DNA from: Candidozyma auris
Lineage: Eukaryota > Ascomycota > Pichiomycetes > Serinales > Metschnikowiaceae
Direction: 5' to 3'
NCBI RefSeq assembly: GCF_003013715.1
Contig: NC_072814.1
Span: 1,488,001 to 1,552,000 of the forward strand
Length of the DNA stretch: 64,000 nt
The translations under genes and the position numbers were made by a program. The notes under the pieces are model-generated. The model had not been told where the DNA came from and did not search any database. It saw only the letters and a list, made by a program, of their open reading frames with translations. The first letter of the stretch is position 1. Each line of letters begins with the position of its first letter. Shown here piece after piece: positions 56,933 to 64,000 of this stretch.

Positions 56933-59251
56933 ATGATTCACCTTCTGGACAGACTGGCGTCAAGCAACCACCGACAAAGCGCCGGTGACGCTGTGCCTGT
57001 CAGGAAAAGAAGAAGTAGCTCCCAAAGCACCCACAAACCTCCCGAGAAATCTGGGTATGAGTCCTCCTCCAGCTCATCAGACGTGGATGGCATTACGGGC
57101 GAGTTGGACCAGATCGGCCGCCTAACGATGCCGTCGTGGCCGTTTAATTTGTCCAAGGATAATCTACCGAACTTTTCCGGGTTCCCCTCGATGGGCAATT
57201 TGCCGCAACTCCCGTCGTTTGATCTCCCCTACTTTGACCTTTCAGACGTCTCCAAGTACGTCTCGCAGTATATGAACACCTTGAGGAACAAAAATGGGGG
57301 TTCTGGCGGGGAGGAAGAAGACCCTAAGCTTCTCAATTCTGTGAAGACTGCAGTGGCCACAAAGATACAGATGAACAGATTCCTTCAGGATTTGAAAGGG
57401 GGCCAATCGCTTCAGGCAGCAATCGATAGACTACAGCCTCTTACAGACCTCATCCACGAAGTTATCACTCTTCCGGTGGATGAAGAGCTTGAAAAAGAGG
57501 TGGAGAAGGGCTTCGAACCCGAAGGTGTGGGAGAAATCGTAAATCGTGAGCAGCCGCTTCTTACTCAGCTTGTTCCACCCGATGGAGAAGAAATAGATGG
57601 TCTCCTCGATCCAACTCATAGAACGCGCCGTGAAAGACAAAAGCAAAAAGCCAACAGGTTGTTGAGACGTGCTGGTAGTGTTCTCTCGGATGACGGAACA
57701 CAGACGGGAAGCGATCTCGATTTTATGGAAGAGCTCACGCCTGAGGAAGCCAGAGCACTCACGCATTTAGATTCCATTGATGACTTTTACAAAGAGGATC
57801 TATTGAGACAAAAAATCCAGAAAATCCAAAATCTCGCAAACCTTAGTCAGCGGTCCAAAAATAAGTTGGTCACAAGACTCATGATGGGCAATTATTACAA
57901 GTATATCAACGAGAAGCTCCCAGAAAAACCAGGCTTCTCTTTGAAAAATCTGGCCGGTCTTCATTTGCCTGAGGAGAAAGATGTCAAACAAGAATTGAAG
58001 CGAGACCAGCCTGAGCCCCTGAAGGACGAAGAGTTCGCTGATGAGGATATGGACGATGTTGACGAAGATGAAGTGGTGCTCACAAGAGAGGATACACTCC
58101 CTTCATATTATGATGAAGAACAGGGAATATTGGGGTGTCCTCATTACCAAAGAAATTGCAAGCTTGAGTGTCCAACGTGTCTCAAGTGGTATCCTTGCAG
58201 ATTTTGCCATGATCAAGAAGTGACCGATCATAAACTTCAGCGAAACGCTGTCAAGCATATTCTTTGCATGAAATGCAATGCTCCTCAGGTGCCTGAGACA
58301 AGCTACTGTGTCAATTGTGATGCCGAATTGGCCAATCATTTCTGCAGCAAGTGCATTCTCTACGACAACGATCCCAACAAGGATATCTACCACTGTGATA
58401 AATGTGGGATTTGTCGGCTTGGCGTCGGATTAGGCAAAGACTATTTCCACTGCGATGTATGCAACATTTGCTTGAGTATTGATTTGAAAGAACACCACAA
58501 GTGCGTCACGAATACCACGCACTGTAATTGTCCCATTTGCAACGAGTACTTATTTACAAGTGTCAGCAAAGTTGTATTTATGAAATGCGGCCACCTGATT
58601 CACCAGGCTTGCTACGATGAGATGGTGAAACACTCCTATAAGTGTCCCGTGTGCAAGAAAACTGTGGTGAATGTGGAGACGCAGTTCCGAATTCTCGATC
58701 AAGAGATCCGCCAGCTGCCACTTCCCCCTCCTTACAACATGTGGAGGTGTATCATCAGCTGTAACGATTGCAAAGGTAAGAGCAGCTGTGCATACCATGT
58801 GTTAGGGCTCAAATGTAAATATTGCCAGAGCTACAACACCAATCAACTCAAGCTCATCAAGCCTGAGGAGGAGAGTGACCAGGCATCTGCGGAAGAGGAC
58901 CTGGATGGCGACAATGACCGAATCGCTACGATGCGGCTCATGCAAACAAACCTTAGCAGCAATTTCATCATTGACGAGCAAACGACAGACTGTAACACGG
59001 AATACGACGAAGACTTCATTAGCGGAGGAGAAGATTTGGACGAGCATGAAGAGGGGCCAGAGGGTAATTCAGGCAACATTGTCAATCTTCGGCGACTCAC
59101 CAAATCGCTACTAGGAAAAAGAGATGTTGACGGAACGTCCATCACAGCAGTTTTCCAACGTTTCATCAACAATACTATCGCCGACCTTCCGAACGACGAG
59201 GATGGAGAATACGATCAACACTCCGATCCCGATATTATAGGCGGGTTTTAG
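56933..59251 (+). CDS. CHY zinc-finger and RING E3 ubiquitin ligase (RCHY1/Pirh2-like)
   Basis: A 772-residue protein. The first 395 residues are disordered and acidic, without a known domain. From about 400 the CHY zinc finger (GCPHYQRNCKLECPTCLKWYPCRFCHDQE) is followed by the CTCHY segment (FCSKCILYDNDPNKDIYHCDKCGICR and YFHCDVCNICL) and a RING finger (CPICNEYLFTSV, then MKCGHLIHQACYDEM and YKCPVCKKTV). A final zinc ribbon (ISCNDCKGKSSCAYHVLGLKCKYC) is the last part of the Pirh2 unit. All zinc ligands I can place are present. An acidic tail closes the protein. Such proteins ubiquitylate targets in plants, animals and fission yeast; the substrate here is unknown. Compared with human RCHY1 (261 residues) it has long extensions at both ends. 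Confidence 0.92.
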   Translation: MIHLLDRLASSNHRQSAGDAVPVRKRRSSSQSTHKPPEKSGYESSSSSSDVDGITGELDQIGRLTMPSWPFNLSKDNLPNFSGFPSMGNLPQLPSFDLPYFDLSDVSKYVSQYMNTLRNKNGGSGGEEEDPKLLNSVKTAVATKIQMNRFLQDLKGGQSLQAAIDRLQPLTDLIHEVITLPVDEELEKEVEKGFEPEGVGEIVNREQPLLTQLVPPDGEEIDGLLDPTHRTRRERQKQKANRLLRRAGSVLSDDGTQTGSDLDFMEELTPEEARALTHLDSIDDFYKEDLLRQKIQKIQNLANLSQRSKNKLVTRLMMGNYYKYINEKLPEKPGFSLKNLAGLHLPEEKDVKQELKRDQPEPLKDEEFADEDMDDVDEDEVVLTREDTLPSYYDEEQGILGCPHYQRNCKLECPTCLKWYPCRFCHDQEVTDHKLQRNAVKHILCMKCNAPQVPETSYCVNCDAELANHFCSKCILYDNDPNKDIYHCDKCGICRLGVGLGKDYFHCDVCNICLSIDLKEHHKCVTNTTHCNCPICNEYLFTSVSKVVFMKCGHLIHQACYDEMVKHSYKCPVCKKTVVNVETQFRILDQEIRQLPLPPPYNMWRCIISCNDCKGKSSCAYHVLGLKCKYCQSYNTNQLKLIKPEEESDQASAEEDLDGDNDRIATMRLMQTNLSSNFIIDEQTTDCNTEYDEDFISGGEDLDEHEEGPEGNSGNIVNLRRLTKSLLGKRDVDGTSITAVFQRFINNTIADLPNDEDGEYDQHSDPDIIGGF

Positions 59252-59967
59252 CGAGCATCTCGGTAAGCGTCACGAATTGCTGCCAAAAAAAAAAATGGGT
59301 TCTACGCGGGAGAACCCAAAGACCTGTATGAGAAGCATCCCAACCGTTAGTATTGTTGGGCTAAAAAAGAAAGTCTGGGGAAACTCCACCGGAGAAATCA
59401 GAGGAAAGGCGTTTTGGTTGAAGGTCGACAAAAATAGCTAATTTTTCACGAAATCTCCACCCTCAACGTTCTCGGTGACACAAACGTGGAAGCATGCCAC
59501 ATGGGTGAGCGACAGTTGCTCAGAGACTAGTCTGGCCTGGCGGTGAAACCAGAGGCCCTGCACGTGACCAAGTGCCCACCGCATGGGCTGCGCCGGCAGT
59601 CGTTTAGTGCTGTCGCTCTCTATGCCTGCAAGCGATAAAAAAGACGCACTTTACTCGATTGGTACCCAATAAAAGAAGTAACCCCCCACACGGCACCATT
59701 TCTTGGGTTGGGAACGCCAACGATTGTTGAAACAACCACTTCTTCTTTCTACTTTGCTTACCTTTGGACGTTTTCCTCCCATCTTCGGCAATCGTCACTC
59801 CCACTTGCTGCTCCTCCCCACTTACCCACTCTGTCACCTTTATACACACTGCGAAATCGCTACATCCGTGGTGGGACATTTAGCTCAAGAATCATTCCCC
59901 TTCACCTCTTCCTCCCACAACACACATCCACCTTTGCATAGCACGAACCCAAAGTCATGTTTCAGTG
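59252..59967. promoter_or_regulatory. NEM1 upstream region
   Basis: A 716-bp spacer between two plus-strand genes with no supported gene. A CACGTGAC E-box at 59561-59568 lies about 400 bp upstream of NEM1, and pyrimidine-rich stretches at about 59740-59930 likely form the leader. Confidence 0.4.
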
Positions 59968-61074
59968 ATGAATTCCATCAAGAAGTTAGTAGCATCTTTT
60001 GAGCCGTTTTACCTGCCTCCGCTAGAGGCTGTTGGCAAGGATCAGGCTCACAATGAGAAAATGTTCAATGACGAGGCTGAAATCGAGGTCCCTGCGGATC
60101 CAGAGATTAACGAAATGGAAGAGCCATCGCATCCAAGTCCCAAGTCGCAGAAGTCTTCGTTTCTTCGACAATTGTGGCTGGTTTTGGTGTTTATCCCGCA
60201 GAACTTGCTCTGGAGACCCCTCATGCTCCTTTGGCTACTAATAACATTCCCCTTCACATACTTTTTTGAGGAAGAATACCCCCGAATTCTCAGCAGCAGC
60301 TCGGCTCCAAATCCAGAAGAACAGCGTGAGAAGATAGAGTTGCTCAAGAAAGAGCGCATCATTTCAAACCACATCAAGTCCCCAAACTCCCTGTCGAAGT
60401 ACCTCATACCACCACCACCTAGACTTTTTCCCCTCTCTCGAAATCCCGACAAAAGAAAACGGAAGAAGGTGCTTATATTAGATCTAGACGAAACACTCAT
60501 TCATTCGCTTTCTCGAGGAGCGCCCAGGTCGCTCGGTGGATCGGGTGGACAGTGTCATATGATAGAGCTCAAAGTGAACAATGTGTCGACATTGTACTAC
60601 GTCTACAAGCGCCCGTACTGTGATTTTTTTCTCAAGGAGTTGAGCAAGTGGTACGAGCTTCAAATTTTCACGGCAAGCGTGCAAGAGTACGCTGATCCAA
60701 TCATTGACTGGTTGGAAATGGACTTGATAGATCACAAGAAAGCGCAGGGTCCTCAGCATGAGGCTCAGGGCAAAGTGTTCACAAAAAGGTACTACCGTAA
60801 CGATTGCACATACAGGCTGGGAGTCGGGTACATCAAGGACTTGTCGAAGTTTTTTCCTCACGACGACCTCAAGAACGTGATAATATTGGACAACTCGCCC
60901 ATCAGCTATGCTTTGCACGAGCACAACGCTGTGATGATCGAGGGCTGGATCAACGACCAGAGCGACCGGGACTTGATTAACCTCTTGCCGATGCTCTACA
61001 GCTTGAGCATGTGTATAGACGTGAGGTTAATCCTAGGCATGAGAAGTGGAGAAAAACTCTTTGAAAATTTATGA
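59968..61074 (+). CDS. NEM1: Nem1-type protein phosphatase (Nem1-Spo7, lipin activation)
   Basis: A 368-residue HAD phosphatase of the CTD-like family. Starting at the ATG at 59968 (MNSIKKLVA; a GTG three bases earlier is only an open-frame artefact), it has a variable N-terminal region and a hydrophobic membrane segment at about 60-92 (LRQLWLVLVFIPQNLL then LLWLLITFPFTYFF). The catalytic VLILDLDETLIHS is at about residue 169 (DxDxT), with the YKRPYCDFFLKEL motif near 213 and the NVIILDNSPISYALHEHNA segment near 304 that carries the third acidic residue. With Spo7 it dephosphorylates the lipin Pah1 at the ER and nuclear membrane and so steers lipid synthesis to triacylglycerol. It is shorter than Saccharomyces Nem1 (446), mainly at the N-terminus. 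Confidence 0.9.
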   Translation: MNSIKKLVASFEPFYLPPLEAVGKDQAHNEKMFNDEAEIEVPADPEINEMEEPSHPSPKSQKSSFLRQLWLVLVFIPQNLLWRPLMLLWLLITFPFTYFFEEEYPRILSSSSAPNPEEQREKIELLKKERIISNHIKSPNSLSKYLIPPPPRLFPLSRNPDKRKRKKVLILDLDETLIHSLSRGAPRSLGGSGGQCHMIELKVNNVSTLYYVYKRPYCDFFLKELSKWYELQIFTASVQEYADPIIDWLEMDLIDHKKAQGPQHEAQGKVFTKRYYRNDCTYRLGVGYIKDLSKFFPHDDLKNVIILDNSPISYALHEHNAVMIEGWINDQSDRDLINLLPMLYSLSMCIDVRLILGMRSGEKLFENL

Positions 61075-61428
61075 TATAGCTAATGATTCATGAACAAAAT
61101 CACCGGTAATGTAGACTTTCGTAGCTCAGTTTTGTCTAGAATTACAATATTCGATATTGTATTTGTACTGGCGAAGTCAGTTTTTAGATACTGCCACGAG
61201 TTTTCGCTATTTGTGTGAGTTCTCCTAGTGGCTACAAAAGGCACAAATAAATCATCCGCCAAAAATTCGAAATGCCTTTCAAATCACAAACGATTAAATA
61301 GAATCCTTCAGACCCATTAGAGACAACCCGGTGTTGCCCCGATCACTTATATTCCAGGTCTACCAGCTTCTTCTCTTCACAGTGCGCTACATGAGGCATC
61401 TGCGAACCCATCTGCTGAATTCTTCAAC
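61075..61428. other. NEM1 3' region and upstream region of the armadillo gene
   Basis: A 354-bp AT-rich spacer with nothing recognisable; no copy of the dispersed motif was found. Confidence 0.4.
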
Positions 61429-63060
61429 ATGGCTGAGCTTCAACAAATCCACCACAACTTGTCGGTGAAGACAGACCTTGTCAATTCTTTGAAATCGCTA
61501 GGTGACTTGCTTCGTGAAGAGCAATGGAGATCAAACGAAGCGTGTCGTCCCTCGATTACACAGACATTGGAGCTTGTGAAGCTCAGTAACGAAGCAGCGT
61601 CCGAGGGACTCAGAGTATTGGTCAACTACACTGCAGACAATGACGAGAATCGAAGATTCATGACAAGTGAAAGCGAACAAACCAAGGCGTTCTGGGATTG
61701 GGCCGTGGACCTGTTGGGCAAAGATCCTGTGGTGAGCCAGCGGGTGGTGATACTCATGAGCCAATTCATCCACAACGTCAGCGAAGAAGATTCTACAAAG
61801 TTTACGGCATTTTTGGGGCAGTTTACAAAACAGCTCGTCAATTTTCTTGCTCAGAACGAGGTTGAAGAGGTTGCTGGTGTCGTTGAGATTCTAGCGGAAC
61901 TTCACGAAAGGGCCTTGGGTGGAATTTCCATGGAGGAGGCAAGCGGCCTCAAAAAGTCAGTTGTCGGTACTTTCAATACCGGCGACGAGGAGCTTATGCT
62001 CTATTCAGCACAGCTTTTCCACAAGCTCACGGCAATTGACCAGTTTGCCTCGCTCTTCCAAGACCCCCACAGTACTTTACATTTTCTAGAGAAAGTGCCT
62101 GAGGGTGAAGAGTCACTACGAACAAAAAGAACGCTTTTCGCGGCTCACGGCAACATCTTCTCTCTGCCTGGCTATGATAATTGGAACAACGTGGAAAAAA
62201 GCATCCGTTTGTGTGTGGATTCCCAAGCAGATCTCTACGCTGTTGCAGCCGCCGCCATAGACGTCGGTAATTGCGTGAGGAGTGAAAAGGATCAGCAGAA
62301 AATCACCAAACTTATAGAGGATACGGTGACGCTCGAAACGTTCATAGGTCTGCTCGTTCAGCGTCCGTTTGGCGACGTGGTCCAGCTCCAATGTGTCCAC
62401 TGCTTCACCAACCTCATGCTGCAGCGCACAAGCAGCCTACTTGCAGCCAACTCCACGGCGTTGGCCCGTCTCAACAAAATTGTGCTCGACAATGGCCAAT
62501 TCTACCCCGAGATCGCAAATCTCCTCTTCAAGTTCATGAAGAAACTCATCCGAGTCGCTTTTGTAGAAGCTGGCGGGGACTTGCTTGGGTGCAAACAAGT
62601 GTGGGAACTCTATGCGGAAACCAACGCCGAGGGCCACCAAGAGGTGGTGTTCGCTTTGCTCCAAGCGCCAGAAGCAAAACACCTATTAATAGAAGAGGAC
62701 GTTGGATGTGAGCTTCTTGCCGCCCTCTTTTCCGTCAACCAGCTGCAAGTGCAAGCCCATGTTTTGCTCGAGCAGCTCAAAGCCCAGGCGGTATTCTTCG
62801 CCAGCGCCGCGGCATTTGTAGCGGCCTCTATAGACAGACCCCAGGTGGATAGCGCGATCGTCGAACCTTTTGCCAAATTCATGGAGTCGGTAAGTGGGGC
62901 CATTGGGCAACAGGAGCCCCCAGAATCTGGAGGCAACATTGTGGCCAACAACTCCAAGTTCGTTGCGGCAAGCGCCCTTAACTTTTTCGAGGAATTGCTG
63001 CCTCTGATTGCCTGTTCCGCTGCCATAGAAACCTGTGAGCAGTTCCTCAGGTCGCACTGA
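61429..63060 (+). CDS. Armadillo-like helical protein, possibly Bem4/SmgGDS type
   Basis: A 543-residue, all-helical protein without membrane spans. It consists of repeated amphipathic helices such as EGLRVLVNYTADNDENR, VVSQRVVILMSQFIHNVS, and GDVVQLQCVHCFTNLMLQ, which look like degenerate armadillo repeats. The overall style recalls SmgGDS (RAP1GDS1) and its yeast relative Bem4, which act on Rho-type GTPases, but I see no decisive motif, and other helical-repeat proteins are possible. The start is the first ATG, close after the NEM1 spacer. Its stop is 196 bp before the aspartate aminotransferase start. Confidence 0.55.
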   Translation: MAELQQIHHNLSVKTDLVNSLKSLGDLLREEQWRSNEACRPSITQTLELVKLSNEAASEGLRVLVNYTADNDENRRFMTSESEQTKAFWDWAVDLLGKDPVVSQRVVILMSQFIHNVSEEDSTKFTAFLGQFTKQLVNFLAQNEVEEVAGVVEILAELHERALGGISMEEASGLKKSVVGTFNTGDEELMLYSAQLFHKLTAIDQFASLFQDPHSTLHFLEKVPEGEESLRTKRTLFAAHGNIFSLPGYDNWNNVEKSIRLCVDSQADLYAVAAAAIDVGNCVRSEKDQQKITKLIEDTVTLETFIGLLVQRPFGDVVQLQCVHCFTNLMLQRTSSLLAANSTALARLNKIVLDNGQFYPEIANLLFKFMKKLIRVAFVEAGGDLLGCKQVWELYAETNAEGHQEVVFALLQAPEAKHLLIEEDVGCELLAALFSVNQLQVQAHVLLEQLKAQAVFFASAAAFVAASIDRPQVDSAIVEPFAKFMESVSGAIGQQEPPESGGNIVANNSKFVAASALNFFEELLPLIACSAAIETCEQFLRSH

Positions 63061-63256
63061 AACTGGTCTGGGGAGCTGTTCGTCGGGGCCACCACAGTGC
63101 TCGAAAAAAATGAATCTGCTTCGGGGCCGCGAGTACCCGCTACTTTTCCGAAGAACATCTCAGGCAGCGTCAATGCGGCACCGGAGTGCTTATAATACGT
63201 AGGGCGCCCCAGACTGAAATTTTTTTTTCAGTCTTCCACCTCCACAACTTATCGCC

Positions 63257-64000
63257 ATGACAGTTAGCTCTTTCTTTTCCCACGTCGAGAACGCTCCTGC
63301 CGACCCTATTGCCGAGCTCATGGAGATCTCGGCCAAAGACTCCAACCCAAACAAAATCGATGTGAGCATAGGAGTCTACAAGTCGGAGGAGGGCGACCCT
63401 CACTATGTGTTTCCCTGTGTGAAACAGGCAAAACAGATTTTGGCTGCGAAAGACCCTGGCCACTGCTACACCAACATGACAGGCATCCCTGCGTTCAGAC
63501 AGCTGTGCCAGAGAACGATTTTTGGCCAGAACCACGATAACGTGGTGTCTCTCCAGGCCATTTCCGGCTCCGGCTCGTTGCATTTTGCATTTGCTTTTCT
63601 CACCGGCTTTGTGGGGCTCAAGGACTACTATGTGGGTGTTCCTTCATGGGGCAACTACAAGGGCATGATTGAGCATGTTGGGGGCAACTTCCACAGTTAC
63701 AAATACTTTGACGAAAAAACCCGTGCGGTTGACTTTGATGCTACTTTGGAAGCGTTGAAAGAGGCTCCTGCCAAATCTGTTTTTGTTCTACAGGCAGTGT
63801 GCCACAACCCCACTGGGTGCGACTACACAAGAGACCAATGGCTGCAAATCATAGCATTGCTCAAAGAAAAAGATATCTTCGCCGTGTTTGACATTGCTTA
63901 CCAGGGTTTTGGTAGTGGCTCTGTAGACGAGGATGCTTGGGCCATCAGAGAAGCCTACGCGGCCAACCTTGAGTTCATGGTGTGCCAGAGCTTCTCCAAG
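63257..64000 (+). CDS. Aspartate aminotransferase, cytosolic type (cut by window end)
   Basis: The first 248 residues of a PLP-dependent class I aminotransferase that interconverts aspartate and oxaloacetate with glutamate and 2-oxoglutarate. Visible features are the N-terminal SFFSHVENAPADPIAELMEISAKDSNPNKIDVSIGVYKSE split over residues 5-45, the SGSGSLHFAFAFL cofactor loop at about 104, CHNPTGCD near 185 (the Asn-Pro substrate/cofactor region), and VFDIAYQGFGSG near 212. No mitochondrial presequence precedes the conserved core. The window ends exactly at AAG of QSFSK, the expected PLP-binding lysine. Cytosolic Aat2-type, possibly one of the Candida AAT21/AAT22 pair; which is not clear. The frame is intact throughout. 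Confidence 0.93.
   Translation, partial: MTVSSFFSHVENAPADPIAELMEISAKDSNPNKIDVSIGVYKSEEGDPHYVFPCVKQAKQILAAKDPGHCYTNMTGIPAFRQLCQRTIFGQNHDNVVSLQAISGSGSLHFAFAFLTGFVGLKDYYVGVPSWGNYKGMIEHVGGNFHSYKYFDEKTRAVDFDATLEALKEAPAKSVFVLQAVCHNPTGCDYTRDQWLQIIALLKEKDIFAVFDIAYQGFGSGSVDEDAWAIREAYAANLEFMVCQSFSK

Noticed and set aside
1..64000. CRISPR array, operon or prophage
   Set aside because: The window is eukaryotic; no repeat-spacer arrays or bacterial ribosome-binding sites are present.

Overview
This window is nuclear DNA of a budding yeast, most likely of the CTG-Ser clade (Clavispora / Candida auris-type, Metschnikowiaceae; the genus is a guess). The evidence is: compact genes on both strands, rare short introns with GT(A/A)(A/T)GT donors and TACTAA(C/T) branch sites, a split tRNA-Leu(AAG), orthologues with Candida-like domain layouts, and an RLM1 gene with 24 CTG codons, none of them in the conserved MADS box. 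Protein statements below were read from standard-code translations; CTG should be read as Ser if the clade assignment holds.

Layout. 1-1984: GC-rich, gene-poor DNA with small repeats. 1985-3316 (-) RVS167. 3651-4166 (-): what looks like a decayed reading frame. 4782-6155 (+) BNA2. 6585-8237 (+) HTS1 with two start codons. 8330-9448 (-) sphingolipid delta-4 desaturase. 9634-12363 (-) Est1/Smg7-like protein. 13293-13787 (+) DeSI/PPPDE peptidase. 14062-15317 (+) spliced Mum2/WTAP-like gene. 15465-17195 (+) orphan coiled-coil gene. 17734-19713 (+) ferric reductase. 20114-21499 (+) ARP7-like. 21617-23068 (-) EHD3. 24258-25784 (-) PROPPIN. 25965-26918 (-) SEC62. 27286-29223 (-) ROD1/ROG3 alpha-arrestin. 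30705-31976 (-) alpha/beta hydrolase. 32224-34860 (-) TPS2. 35283-37166 (-) PAB1. 38520-45353 (-) SEC16. 47791-49254 (+) RLM1. 49847-50885 (+) spliced RPS6. 51062-52270 (-) PRP21. 52523-56478 (-): degenerate LINE retrotransposon. 56619-56716 (+) tRNA-Leu(AAG). 56933-59251 (+) CHY/RING ubiquitin ligase. 59968-61074 (+) NEM1. 61429-63060 (+) armadillo-like protein. 63257-64000+ (+) aspartate aminotransferase, cut by the window edge at its PLP lysine.

The genes are ordinary housekeeping functions in no pathway cluster: translation (HTS1, RPS6, PAB1), secretion (SEC62, SEC16), membrane remodelling and autophagy (RVS167, PROPPIN), lipid metabolism (desaturase, NEM1, hydrolase), chromatin and RNA (ARP7, PRP21, Mum2-like, Est1-like), cell-wall stress (RLM1), trehalose (TPS2) and nutrient metabolism (BNA2, EHD3, AAT).

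The most interesting signals are: (1) a short motif, GGCTGC(A/G)AA, found at least 12 times between genes in either orientation and commonly 40-400 bp upstream of start codons, which looks like the site of a general regulatory factor; (2) a frameshifted LINE whose 5' end lies next to the 5' flank of a tRNA gene; (3) the CTG-rich RLM1; (4) candidate cis-regulatory RNA elements in the RPS6 intron and the PAB1 leader; (5) probable gene relics in the long intergenic regions.
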